Assembly: GCA_016715115.1 (NCBI GenBank)
Contig: JADKBM010000004.1
Span: 558,001 to 622,000 of the forward strand
Source: Acidobacteriota bacterium
GTDB taxonomy: Bacteria; Acidobacteriota; Blastocatellia; Pyrinomonadales; Pyrinomonadaceae
Reading direction: 5' to 3'
Length of the DNA: 64,000 bases
Below the pieces are notes generated by a model. The model was not told where the DNA came from. It ran no database searches and was given only the letters and a program-made list of their open reading frames with translations. This document shows, in pieces, positions 8,698 through 16,755 of this stretch. How positions within the stretch are numbered: position 1 is the first letter of the stretch; each line of letters starts with the position of its first letter. Made by a program: the position numbers and the translations under genes.

Positions 8698-9459
8698 TCA
8701 GCTTTTGAAGAGGAAATACCGCGGTGCGCCGTTGCCGCGATCAAAGCCACGGCCGAAGAAACCGTCGGCGAACGCACTTGTAAACTCGTTCTTGATCCGT
8801 TCTTGCTGGGCGATGGCTTCGCGAAGATCGGTTCTCACCAGTTCGTCCCAATTCGCGGGAATCTCGATCGCACCGTCGAAATCATCCGATTCGACATATG
8901 ATCCGCCACGACTGAGCGCGTTGACCTTATCGCTTTCAAGATGCCATTCGGCAAACAACCGGTCGCTATCGAGCCCGAGTTTGCCGCCATCGTTGTGCGC
9001 GGCCGGGTAGTCCGTTCCGTAGAAGTTAGGCTCGTAATGCCGGACGATCGCGCCTAATTTCTCCAAATTGAAATAAGCGTTCCGGGCCTGGACCGGCTGA
9101 AACGTCCATTTGATGAACTTCACGCCTTCCGCGAGGGCGCGTTCGCGCTGCGCCCACTTGAGTCGCGCGCCGATCCCAAAACTCTGAAAATCCCGAGCGA
9201 CCGCGGTCATATGCGAGTAGAACGCGTGTTCGCCGCGCAGGAACGCCGGAACGCTGAGGACGAATCCGACCAAACGATCGCTCGAAAAAGCACCGAGCGC
9301 GAAACCGCCCGCGTTCTTCGTGACGATGAAGTGGCGAACCGGCGAGATCTCGATCTCGGGCAATGCGAATACATCGCGTTGGAGCTGAACGCAAGCGCTC
9401 AATTCATCAACCGTAAGGCATTCGCGAACAATGATTTCTGAGTTTGAATCTGCCGTCAT
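8698..9459 (-). CDS. GNAT-family acetyltransferase (COG3375-like)
   Basis: 253 residues. Conserved-looking blocks are LVGFVLSVPA (beta-4), YSHMTAVARDFQSFGIGARLKWAQRERAL (acetyl-CoA-binding V-x-x-x-F-x-x-x-G-I-G loop) and KWTFQPVQARNAYFNLEKLGAIVRHYEPNFYG, typical of the COG3375 group of predicted acetyltransferases. This group is often encoded near N-acylamino-acid racemases in other genomes; none is seen here. First gene of a tight minus-strand operon with the Rieske oxygenase and the MOSC protein. The acceptor substrate is unknown. Confidence 0.8.
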   Translation of the reverse strand: MTADSNSEIIVRECLTVDELSACVQLQRDVFALPEIEISPVRHFIVTKNAGGFALGAFSSDRLVGFVLSVPAFLRGEHAFYSHMTAVARDFQSFGIGARLKWAQRERALAEGVKFIKWTFQPVQARNAYFNLEKLGAIVRHYEPNFYGTDYPAAHNDGGKLGLDSDRLFAEWHLESDKVNALSRGGSYVESDDFDGAIEIPANWDELVRTDLREAIAQQERIKNEFTSAFADGFFGRGFDRGNGAPRYFLFKS

Positions 9460-9596
9460 TCCGTCAACAAATTTATCAGAGCAGGGCAGGATTAGACAAT
9501 TTGCACGACAAAATATTTGCTTAACTTCTGACTTGCCGATTTGGTATTATGATAAACGGCGATCAACACTTTTTCCGCTCGCCGTTCGCTTTCCCA

Positions 9597-11168
9597 ATGA
9601 GTTCACACAGTAATTTGGAAATTTCCGGTAATCTAGCCGATCACCCGTTGGCAGAGGTTCTGACGGAGTTGCTCTACGCGGAGCTCGACGGGTCGATTCG
9701 ACTTTCCACGCACGATTCAAAAGCGGTGATCTACGTTCGCGATGGCGAACTTCTTTTTGCCGTTTCGAATCAGCGACGATTCCGTATGTTTCAGATGCTG
9801 CTCGACGCGAACCTGATCACGAAAGCGGCTTTGGTCGACATTCCCGAGTTCACCAACGACGTTTTGCTTGCAAAGACGTTGCGTCAAAGGGATCTTGTAC
9901 CTGAAACAGCCCTCGAGATGCTTCTCGCCAGACAGGTCGAATCGATTCTATATGAAACGATCGGCTGGAAGGAAGGCACTTGGAACTTCAGTCCGCTAGC
10001 GAGGATCAAAGGCGATATGCGCTGCAATATTGATGTTCAAGCCATTTTGGTCAAGTACGCGCGGGATCTGCCCCCGGATTCGATCGTTCGCCGCTTCAGA
10101 AGCTTCAAGGAATCGTTTGGTCGAAAAGCCTCGTTTCCGGCGCATATCAACCTTGTTCCGCGAGAGGCATTTCTCCTATCGCGTTTTGAGAACGGACTGC
10201 TACGAATAGAGGAGCTGAACCAAATGACGGGCTTGCCGGACGCCGAGAATCTGCGAGGGCTTTACTCCCTTTGGCTTGGCGGTTTCCTGATGCGTACCGG
10301 TTGGAACGCCCCGATCAGCGCGAGGCAGATCACCGAGATCCATTCGGCAAAACTCGAATTGAAGATGCCTGACGAGCCTGTTCCTGAACCGGTGGCTAAC
10401 GAACCGTCGCAGCCGGTCGAAGCGGTTCCAAAACCAGAATCGCCGGTCGATTCACCGGGTCCTGTACCTGAACCGAAACAAGAGATCTCGCTTGAATCAT
10501 ATCTCTTACGAATCGAAAGCTCCGAAACGCACTATGAAACGCTGGATGTCCCGATCGAGTCTTCCGCAGAGCAGATAAAAAACGCCTATTTTGCGCTCGC
10601 CAAGAGGTTTCATCCCGATTTGCACTACAGAAGCGCCGACGATGAAAGCCGTCGCCGCATCCAAAACGCGTTTACCGAGATCGCGCACGCGTATGAGACG
10701 CTTCGCAACGAAGATACGCGGCTCGGTTACGATTACCGGCTGAAGGCGATTCTCGACGAACTGCGGCGGCAGGGCAAAAACCCCGAAAAGAAGGAGCCGA
10801 CGAGTCATAAACAGCTAACTGAAGCCTCGGAAATCTTCGATCACGGATTCAATCTGTTGATGGAAGAAGAATATGAAGCGGCATTGCCCTATCTGACACG
10901 CGCCGTTTCAATGGCTCCCAACAACGCGCGATACCACGCTTATTACGGCAAGGTGCTTTCGGCCGATCGTTCGCTGAAATTCAAAGCCGAAGCAGAGATC
11001 CAAACGGCCATCAAACTTGAACCCGAAAATCCGACGTTCCGGCTTCTGCTCGCCGAGTTCTTTATTGACCATAATCTTCTCAAACGGGCCGAAGGCGAAC
11101 TCAACCGTTTGATTGCGAATTTCCCAGATAATTCGGAAGCCCGCGCAATGCTCGACAGGTTGCGGTAG
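9597..11168 (+). CDS. DUF4388 - J-domain - TPR protein
   Basis: 523 residues from the ATG at 9597. A second in-frame ATG at 9549 would add 16 residues, but it lies in TATTATGATAAA, which looks more like promoter DNA. Residues 1-160 match the DUF4388 (PATAN-like) module (SGNLADHPLAEVLTELLYA, DGSIRLS, VIYVRDGELLFAVSN, WKEGTWNF). Residues 258-296 are a Pro/Glu/Val-rich linker. Residues ~311-380 are a DnaJ domain with the essential HPD at 339-341. Residues ~408-520 are TPR-like helices. DUF4388 modules are usual in signalling and gliding-type regulators, and the J domain implies recruitment of a DnaK chaperone. No zinc-finger or C-terminal DnaJ domains are present, so this is not a general DnaJ. 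Followed 72 bases later by an HD-GYP-like gene. Confidence 0.85.
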   Translation: MSSHSNLEISGNLADHPLAEVLTELLYAELDGSIRLSTHDSKAVIYVRDGELLFAVSNQRRFRMFQMLLDANLITKAALVDIPEFTNDVLLAKTLRQRDLVPETALEMLLARQVESILYETIGWKEGTWNFSPLARIKGDMRCNIDVQAILVKYARDLPPDSIVRRFRSFKESFGRKASFPAHINLVPREAFLLSRFENGLLRIEELNQMTGLPDAENLRGLYSLWLGGFLMRTGWNAPISARQITEIHSAKLELKMPDEPVPEPVANEPSQPVEAVPKPESPVDSPGPVPEPKQEISLESYLLRIESSETHYETLDVPIESSAEQIKNAYFALAKRFHPDLHYRSADDESRRRIQNAFTEIAHAYETLRNEDTRLGYDYRLKAILDELRRQGKNPEKKEPTSHKQLTEASEIFDHGFNLLMEEEYEAALPYLTRAVSMAPNNARYHAYYGKVLSADRSLKFKAEAEIQTAIKLEPENPTFRLLLAEFFIDHNLLKRAEGELNRLIANFPDNSEARAMLDRLR

Positions 11169-11240
11169 AAATCGTTAAACTGTACGGTAGTTTGAAGTTT
11201 TCGCCGCGATCCCGCTTTCTTCGAGCTGAGTCCGAAAAAT

Positions 11241-11876
11241 ATGGAAAGTATCTTTGCCGCCGAGTCGCCGGTAGTTGAATCGTTTGACGACGTTTCGACG
11301 GAACTTGGCGCGGAAATCGACGATTTTGAAGGTTACGCGCACGCGCACGGACGTCGCATCGCGGCGATCGCCGATGCGTTGGCCGAAAAGTTCAATTTTG
11401 CTTCCCACGACCGGTCTTCGCTGAGGCAGGCCGCAATGCTTCACGACATCGGTGAGATGCTGATGAATCGTGAGTACATTCGTTCAAGCCGCGTTCTGAA
11501 CGACGATGAACGGATCGATATGCAACGCCACACGGTGATCGGAGAACAGGAAGCGGCGCGGCGCGGGAATTCACGCGCGGTCCAGCTTTTGATTCGCTGG
11601 CATCACGAATGGTGGAACGGCGGCGGCTATCCGGACGCGCTCGAGCGCGACCAGATCCCACTCGCCGCAAGAATTCTTCGGGTCGCGGACACGTACTGCG
11701 CGATGACCGATTCACGCCCTTACTCGATGGCAATTTCCGCCAGCGAAGCAATGCGCTACCTGATCGAATGGTCAGGAATCGAATTCGATCCGAAAGTAGT
11801 CGCGGCCTTTTTGTCGCTTCGCGAACTGCCCGAACTCGTCTCGTACGCCGACGAGCGTCCCGCAAATTTTGACTGA
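11241..11876 (+). CDS. HD-GYP-like HD-domain phosphohydrolase
   Basis: 211 residues. The metal-binding set of the HD superfamily is visible: HAHGRR near 35, HDIGE at 68-72, MQRHTVIGE (His97) and HHEWWNGGGYPDAL with HH at 121-122 and GYP at 129-131, then RVADTYCAMTD. This closely follows the HD-GYP cyclic-di-GMP phosphodiesterase pattern (HDIGK, HHExxDGxGYP), though Glu replaces Lys in HDIGK and Asn replaces Asp in WxGxGYP. The fit to HD-GYP is strong, but whether it hydrolyses c-di-GMP cannot be decided. No receiver or sensor domain is attached. It overlaps the next gene by eight bases. Confidence 0.85.
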   Translation: MESIFAAESPVVESFDDVSTELGAEIDDFEGYAHAHGRRIAAIADALAEKFNFASHDRSSLRQAAMLHDIGEMLMNREYIRSSRVLNDDERIDMQRHTVIGEQEAARRGNSRAVQLLIRWHHEWWNGGGYPDALERDQIPLAARILRVADTYCAMTDSRPYSMAISASEAMRYLIEWSGIEFDPKVVAAFLSLRELPELVSYADERPANFD

Positions 11877-12813
11877 GATGCAGACGAATCAAACAAACAA
11901 TACGAAAGGGTGGCTCGCATTCGAACTTACCGTCTTGAAACGGCTTAAGTTCGGATCGGTCGCGATGCCGTTTGCCAACGACGCCGGTCTGGGCAGTTAC
12001 CTCAAACGATGGAACGTCTGCGTTCACGCCAACGATCTGACGTTGACCGGTTGGACGAAGTCGGTCGCCTCGATTCAAAACAACGGCGAGGTTCTGTCAG
12101 ACGAAGACATCGAAACAGTTCTCGAAGATGCTTACGTCCCGGGTTACCGGCTTATGAATCCGGCGCTACGCAATTGGTTCGGCGAGACGGACGCGTGGTG
12201 GTTCGACAATGTTCGGCGGAACATCGAACGCCTGGGTTCCCCGGTGCGGCGAGGGATCGCGGCGACGATCGCGCTCGCAGTGGGCGATTACGCGCTCTCG
12301 TTCGACGAATCGACGCGTGAGCTTCGCCAGCCGCTTTCGACGGTCTTCAGGCGCCTTCGGACCTCGTTTCCGGCGCCGGTAAACAACAATCAAGCGAACA
12401 CGTCCTCGAATATGAACGGTTACGACTTCATCGCCGAGTCGTTTCGCTCCGAGCTTATGTTTCTGCGTTTGCCGAAAGCCCACAACCTGAACCAGAAGAA
12501 CTACCTAGGCTGGACCGCTTGGCGTGAGGAATGGCTCCGGGGCGGCGGCGATTTCTGGAGCGAACTCGAATTTCGGCAGGCCGGCCGTCTCGGAACGTCT
12601 TGCGAAACGAAATCGCAGTATCTGCGCCTCGTCGAGGAACTGCTGCGAACCGCTGCGCATATCAAGTTGTGGGCAATCGCGCAAACCGATGACGGCTACG
12701 TGACCACACAGGAATTGGTCGAAACGATCGGAAATGTCCGCCGGGTCGATACGATCTACACCAAGGACTTCAGCGAGCTTACCGGCTCCAAAGCCGTCAT
12801 CATCACGGCTTGA
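11869..12813 (+). CDS. Uncharacterised protein, possibly degenerate D12-type methyltransferase fold
   Basis: 314 residues, soluble, not confidently recognised. It overlaps the HD-GYP-like gene by eight bases, so the two are probably translated together. Residues ~33-58 (SVAMPFANDAGLGSYLKR, then VCVHANDLT) resemble the glycine-rich SAM-binding start of D12-class adenine methylases (FxGxGxxxxxLKR followed by a beta-strand ending in ND). A DPPY catalytic motif, expected about 100-170 residues later, is absent; the segment LMFLRLPKAHNL is in a comparable place. A low-complexity linker (PAPVNNNQANTSSNMNGYD) lies near 172-190. If the resemblance is real, the protein is likely to be a non-catalytic relative. 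The end overlaps the convergent MFS gene by 11 bases. Confidence 0.6.
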   Translation: MTEMQTNQTNNTKGWLAFELTVLKRLKFGSVAMPFANDAGLGSYLKRWNVCVHANDLTLTGWTKSVASIQNNGEVLSDEDIETVLEDAYVPGYRLMNPALRNWFGETDAWWFDNVRRNIERLGSPVRRGIAATIALAVGDYALSFDESTRELRQPLSTVFRRLRTSFPAPVNNNQANTSSNMNGYDFIAESFRSELMFLRLPKAHNLNQKNYLGWTAWREEWLRGGGDFWSELEFRQAGRLGTSCETKSQYLRLVEELLRTAAHIKLWAIAQTDDGYVTTQELVETIGNVRRVDTIYTKDFSELTGSKAVIITA

Positions 12814-14077
12814 CGCGGGTTTCGTCGGGTTCGGCCAGACGGATCTCCTCTTTTTGCCTCAAGAACCAGATCAAACCCGAACTTCCGGCGAGCAAACCGG
12901 ACACGATCGTCAGCAATTGCGCTGAAACATAGTTCAGCGAAAGACCCGCGAGATAACTTGAAAAACTGAAGATCGTGATCTCCGCGCCGCGGTCGAGGGT
13001 CGTTATGCGGCCGCGGATGTGATCCGGAAGGCCGCGTTGAAAGATGGTTTCCTGAACCGCGTATTCGGCTCCGACCACGGTTCGCGAAAAGACCACGAAG
13101 AGCGCGGCAAGCCAAACCGTAGGCATAATTCCCGCAAGCGCGAACAGCACACCGTGTGCGAGGAGCGCCCAGCCGATGAACGAACGCTCGATCCGGCGGC
13201 GTTCGACAAAAGACCCGACGCGGTGCGCGAGGATCATCCCGATCGTCAGCCCGACGCCGTTCGACGACATCAGCACGGCAACTATGAAATCGGCGTTTTG
13301 CCCGAGTCCGCCGAAAACCTTCGTCGCCAATCCTTCAAAAGCCAGAAAAGTCGCCCCGCCGCCGGTGGCCCATATGATGTTCATCAAAAGGATCGTCAGC
13401 GCGAAGCGGTTCCTGACGGTGTAACGCATTCCTTCCTTGAGTTCCGCCATAAACGACTCTTTCTCGCGTTTCGCCGTTTCGTCCTCACGCATCGCTTCCT
13501 CGGAAACAAGCGAGATCGAGACCGCGGAAGCGAAGAACGAGAGCGCGTTGATGACGAAAGCAACGTCGTACCCAAAATAGGCCGATGCGATCCCGCCGAG
13601 CGCCGAACCGATCGCCATCAGCAGAAAGCGTGACGAAAACATCAGCGCGGTTCCCGAAAGAAGTCCGTCGCGGCCCGCGATGTTCGGAATCGCGGCATTC
13701 TTCGCGCCGTCGAAAAACGCCGACGCCGTCGATAAAACCACGGCGCCTGAATACGCGATCCACATATCGTCGCGCGAATCGACGAGCAAGAAAACGAGCG
13801 CCAGAAAGCCGCGGACGACATCCGTCCAGATCATGATCTGCCGGCGCGAAAACCGATCGGCGAGCGTTCCCGCAAACGGCATCAGCACCGACCACGGCAG
13901 AGTCCGGCAGAGGAGCAGAATTCCCGCAGCCTCCGGTGAGGCGCCCGAGACGAGGCGGATCAGACCGAGGCCCGCGATGTAGTTGAACCAGTTTCCGAGT
14001 TCGGAGATCAACTGGCCCGCGAACAGGTTGCGGAAATCGCGATTACCCCTTAAGAGTTGTGAATAAGTTAAGTTCAT
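12803..14077 (-). CDS. Major facilitator superfamily transporter (MFS_3 / enterobactin-exporter-like)
   Basis: 424 residues with about 12 hydrophobic helices. The N-terminal half contains the motif-A-like loop GTLADRFSRRQIMIWTD, characteristic of MFS drug/siderophore exporters of the EntS/MFS_3 type, followed by RGFLALVFLLV. A central charged loop (EEAMREDETAKREKESFMAEL) divides the two six-helix bundles, and a second motif-A-like loop (HRVGSFVERRRIERSF) occurs in the C-half. Likely a proton-driven exporter; substrate unknown. It lies downstream of an enoyl-CoA hydratase gene, but the terminator at 14092-14128 separates them. Confidence 0.85.
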   Translation of the reverse strand: MNLTYSQLLRGNRDFRNLFAGQLISELGNWFNYIAGLGLIRLVSGASPEAAGILLLCRTLPWSVLMPFAGTLADRFSRRQIMIWTDVVRGFLALVFLLVDSRDDMWIAYSGAVVLSTASAFFDGAKNAAIPNIAGRDGLLSGTALMFSSRFLLMAIGSALGGIASAYFGYDVAFVINALSFFASAVSISLVSEEAMREDETAKREKESFMAELKEGMRYTVRNRFALTILLMNIIWATGGGATFLAFEGLATKVFGGLGQNADFIVAVLMSSNGVGLTIGMILAHRVGSFVERRRIERSFIGWALLAHGVLFALAGIMPTVWLAALFVVFSRTVVGAEYAVQETIFQRGLPDHIRGRITTLDRGAEITIFSFSSYLAGLSLNYVSAQLLTIVSGLLAGSSGLIWFLRQKEEIRLAEPDETRVKP

Positions 14078-14091
14078 TACAAACTCTTCAA

Positions 14092-14128
14092 AAACAAAAA
14101 AGCCGTCGAGTTTAACCCTGACGGCTCA
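14092..14128 (-). terminator. Rho-independent terminator of the enoyl-CoA hydratase gene
   Basis: On the minus strand: stem AGCCGTC / GACGGCT with a 12-base loop, followed by TTTTTGTTT. It is placed between the stop of the hydratase (14151) and the start of the MFS gene (14077). Confidence 0.8.
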
Positions 14129-14150
14129 AACTTCATTCGATCAAGTATTA

Positions 14151-14960
14151 TTACGATCCGCCGAACGCGGGCGGACGTTTTTCGAAAAACGCGTGAACGC
14201 CCTCTTTGAAATCGTCGCCGCGCCCTGATTCGATCTGCAAACGGTGTTCGAGATCAAGCTGTTCAGCAAGGTCATTCGAGAATGTCGCGTTGAGCATCTT
14301 CTTGATCCTGCCGATCACCGCCGTCGGGGCAAGCGCGAGGCGGGCCGCCATCAGCAGCGACTCTTTCATCAAAGCGTCGGCTTCGACGACGCGGTTGATC
14401 ATCCCGATGTCCAACGCCCGTTCCGCGGAAATCGTTTCGCCGGTCATAAATATCTCGGCCGCGAGTTTTTCGCCGACGGCGCGCGGCAGAAAGAACGATC
14501 CGCCGCAATCCGGTGAAAGTCCGATCTTCACGAACGCTTCGTTAAAACTTGCGCCGCTTGCAGCAAAAACCAGATCGCACGCGAGAGCGAAATTCGTTCC
14601 GGCACCAGCGCAAACTCCCTGAACCGCCGCGAGGAACGGAACCGGCGTTTCACGGATCAGGCGAATAAGATCGTGAAGCGCCTTGAGAGGTTCCTCCATA
14701 AAGGCCTCGATGCGCCCTTCCTTTTTCCACATCAGCTGCATCTCGCGAAGGTCGCCGCCCGAACAAAACGCCCGACCCTCGCCCGTCAGAACAACCGCCC
14801 GGGCGTGGTCGGCGACTGCCGTGTTGATGGCGTCGAACAGATCACGTGTCAACTGCAGCGAAAGCGCATTGAGAGCGTCGGGCCGATTCATCGTAATCAC
14901 CGCGACCGACTCCGTCAGTTCGTATTTTACGGTTTCAAATTCCATTGCTCTGAAATTCAA
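14151..14960 (-). CDS. Enoyl-CoA hydratase/isomerase family protein (crotonase)
   Basis: 269 residues. If translation begins at the second methionine (MEFETVKYELTESVAVITMNRPDALNALS) it loses four residues. The crotonase signature is visible: RPDALNALS, oxyanion-hole segment EGRAFCSGGDLREM, and the second CoA-binding/active-site segment VPFLAAVQGVCAGAGTNFALACDLVFAA, followed by FVKIGLSPDCGGSFFLPRAVG. The glycines of the oxyanion hole are present. The position corresponding to the usual hydratase Glu reads Asp/Cys (LSPDCGG), which is more like the PaaG/isomerase branch, so hydratase, isomerase or another CoA activity is possible. No beta-oxidation partners are adjacent. Confidence 0.88.
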   Translation of the reverse strand: MNFRAMEFETVKYELTESVAVITMNRPDALNALSLQLTRDLFDAINTAVADHARAVVLTGEGRAFCSGGDLREMQLMWKKEGRIEAFMEEPLKALHDLIRLIRETPVPFLAAVQGVCAGAGTNFALACDLVFAASGASFNEAFVKIGLSPDCGGSFFLPRAVGEKLAAEIFMTGETISAERALDIGMINRVVEADALMKESLLMAARLALAPTAVIGRIKKMLNATFSNDLAEQLDLEHRLQIESGRGDDFKEGVHAFFEKRPPAFGGS

Positions 14961-14977
14961 GCAGGTCGATCATCCGC

Positions 14978-15259
14978 TTAGGCGACTCTAACCTTCGAAC
15001 GGCTCGCGTTGTAACATTCCCGACAGAGTACCGACCTCCCGATTTTCGGTTGAAACGGGACCTGATCGTGTTTACCGCAGTTGTCGCAAACGATCTCGAA
15101 TCTGGCCGGGGCGTTCGCGCCGCCCGCGGCCTTTTTCGAACGGCATTTCGCGCAACGCTGCGGCTGCATCATATTGCGCTGGTAAAAGATCTCCTGTTCC
15201 TTCTCGGTGAAGATGAAAGTTTCCTTACACTGCACGCACGGAATCTCGATATCGGGCAT
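14978..15259 (-). CDS. Small zinc-ribbon protein
   Basis: 93 residues with four CxxC-type pairs: CVQC (res. 8-11), CAKC, CDNC and CREC near the C-terminus, giving two probable treble-clef/zinc-ribbon sites. Pattern and length fit the zinc-ribbon domain families annotated in many soil bacteria (IPCVQCKETFIFTEKEQEIFY, then QPQRCAKCRSKK). A role in RNA or protein binding is often guessed; nothing here shows it. The start is followed 17 bases past its stop by the enoyl-CoA hydratase gene, so they may be cotranscribed. Confidence 0.8.
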   Translation of the reverse strand: MPDIEIPCVQCKETFIFTEKEQEIFYQRNMMQPQRCAKCRSKKAAGGANAPARFEIVCDNCGKHDQVPFQPKIGRSVLCRECYNASRSKVRVA

Positions 15260-15408
15260 CGCGTCGCCTCCTCTTTTTTGTCTTATGGGCGAAGTTTAAC
15301 ACAGTTGCCTGAGAGTGTCTAAATTATGCCTCCGTCCGATTGCTGGAAATGAACGGGCATTTCGACTATTATTCCAGCATCAGCAAAACCAGGACTTAGG
15401 AGAAGGCT

Positions 15409-15777
15409 ATGGGAACCAAGTGTTTACTGCTTGCCCTCGTATTTCTGTCGTTCGCGTTCATCAATGAAGCGAATGCGCAGGTCGAGTTGCGCGGCGAGAT
15501 TTCGGGAAGGATCGTAACTGAAATGGGGCGCAGCGTGAGGCGCGTCAGCGTACTCGTGATGGACCTCAACACGCTTGAAACGAGAACCGTCGTTTCAAAC
15601 GACTTCGGCTACTTCGTGGTCGACGATCTTCAATTCGGGAGCACCTTTCTCGTCAACGCTTCGAGTGGCCGTTACTACTTCGCCTTTCCTTTCCAAACCG
15701 TCAATCTGGATCTGGTTTCGAGACAGGTCAACTTCATTGCTGCCGAATTTCCGGTCGCCCTTCCGAAAGCGCCCTGA
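15409..15777 (+). CDS. Secreted carboxypeptidase-regulatory-like (transthyretin-fold) protein
   Basis: 122 residues, preceded by a clear AGGAGAAGG ribosome-binding site. A cleavable signal peptide (KCLLLALVFLSFAFINEANAQ, cleavage after ~23) precedes a single CarboxypepD_reg-like beta-sandwich: EISGRIVTEMGRSVRRVSVLVMDLNT, then TRTVVSNDFGYFVVDDLQFGSTFLVNAS. The same fold heads the large TonB receptor at 31625-35368. Likely periplasmic or secreted; role unknown. The 3' end overlaps the convergent deacetylase-like gene by 44 bases. Confidence 0.8.
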   Translation: MGTKCLLLALVFLSFAFINEANAQVELRGEISGRIVTEMGRSVRRVSVLVMDLNTLETRTVVSNDFGYFVVDDLQFGSTFLVNASSGRYYFAFPFQTVNLDLVSRQVNFIAAEFPVALPKAP

Positions 15778-16699
15778 CGTGTGTAAGGACCGTTCGTCCG
15801 AGGGTCTGCAGATTGTAGCCGCCTTCAAGAACGGAAACGACACGGCCGCCGCAAACATCGTCGGCCCAGGATTTTATCGTCCTCGTCATTGACGCGAAAT
15901 CGTTGTCCTCCAATCTCAATTGTCCGAGCGGATCGGTCAGATGCGCGTCGAATCCGGCGGAGATCAAGACCAGATCGGGCTTGAATCCTGAATCGATGTT
16001 CTCGATCGCTGCCTCGAACATTCGTTTTTGATCGCTTGCCCTGGTGTGCGCCTTGACCGGAACGTTCATCGTGTAACCCTTGCCGCGTCCGAATCCGGTT
16101 TCGCCCCGACTGCCCGAACCGGGATACCAGGGATACTGATGCATCGAGAAAAAGAACACGCTCGGATCGTCGAAGAAGATCCCCTGCGTCCCGTTGCCGT
16201 GGTGAACATCCCAATCGATGATCGCGACGCGCTCGATCTCTTTATAACGATTCTGAGCGTAACGCGCGCCGACCGCGACGTTGTTGAAAATACAAAATCC
16301 CATCGCGCTTTCGCCGGTCGCGTGGTGACCGGGCGGACGCGCCGCGACGAACGCATTGTCCGACTCGCCCGACATCACCGCATCGACCGCGCGGCAAACG
16401 CCACCGGCCGCGAACAATGCCGCGTCGAACGATTGCATCGATATCGCAGTGTCGGCGTCAAGAAACTCAAGCCCATTTTCGAACGCGCCGGCGACGCGCT
16501 TGAAATGATCTTTGGAATGCGCCGCCTGGATCAGTCCCTGCGACGCTTTTTCCGGGACGATCTCGAGCAATTCGCGCCACGCGGAATCGTCGCCCTTCAT
16601 CGCCGCCATCACGGACTCATATCGGGCGGCCGTTTCGGGATGACCGATACCGGTTTCGTGTTTCAAGGCGATCGGGTGATGAATGAACGCGGTTTTCAT
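15734..16699 (-). CDS. Histone deacetylase family protein (acetylpolyamine/acetoin-utilisation type amidohydrolase)
   Basis: 321 residues, the normal length for bacterial class II-like HDACs. Visible: HPETAARYESVM near the start, the charge-relay histidines in ARPPGHHATGESAMGFCIFNN, zinc ligands in IIDWDVHHGNGTQGIFFDDPSVFFFSMHQYPWYPGSG, the Asp in LVLISAGFDAHLTDPLGQL, and the C-terminal VVSVLEGGYNL. All active-site elements appear intact. These zinc enzymes deacetylate polyamines or other small amides in bacteria; the substrate is unknown here. Divergent from the AraC gene with a 56-base gap. Confidence 0.92.
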   Translation of the reverse strand: MKTAFIHHPIALKHETGIGHPETAARYESVMAAMKGDDSAWRELLEIVPEKASQGLIQAAHSKDHFKRVAGAFENGLEFLDADTAISMQSFDAALFAAGGVCRAVDAVMSGESDNAFVAARPPGHHATGESAMGFCIFNNVAVGARYAQNRYKEIERVAIIDWDVHHGNGTQGIFFDDPSVFFFSMHQYPWYPGSGSRGETGFGRGKGYTMNVPVKAHTRASDQKRMFEAAIENIDSGFKPDLVLISAGFDAHLTDPLGQLRLEDNDFASMTRTIKSWADDVCGGRVVSVLEGGYNLQTLGRTVLTHVRALSEGRPEIRQQ

Positions 16700-16717
16700 A
16701 GTTGCCGATTTTCAAGC

Positions 16718-16746
16718 TTAGCACGCGTGCGGAAAAATGCTATATT
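16718..16746 (+). promoter_or_regulatory. Possible sigma-70-type promoter of the AraC regulator gene
   Basis: TTAGCA, 17 bases, TATATT, with the -10 box only nine bases before the preferred ATG at 16756. If used, the transcript would be nearly leaderless. Matches are partial (4/6 and 5/6), so this is tentative. Confidence 0.3.
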
Positions 16747-16755
16747 GCAGACGAA

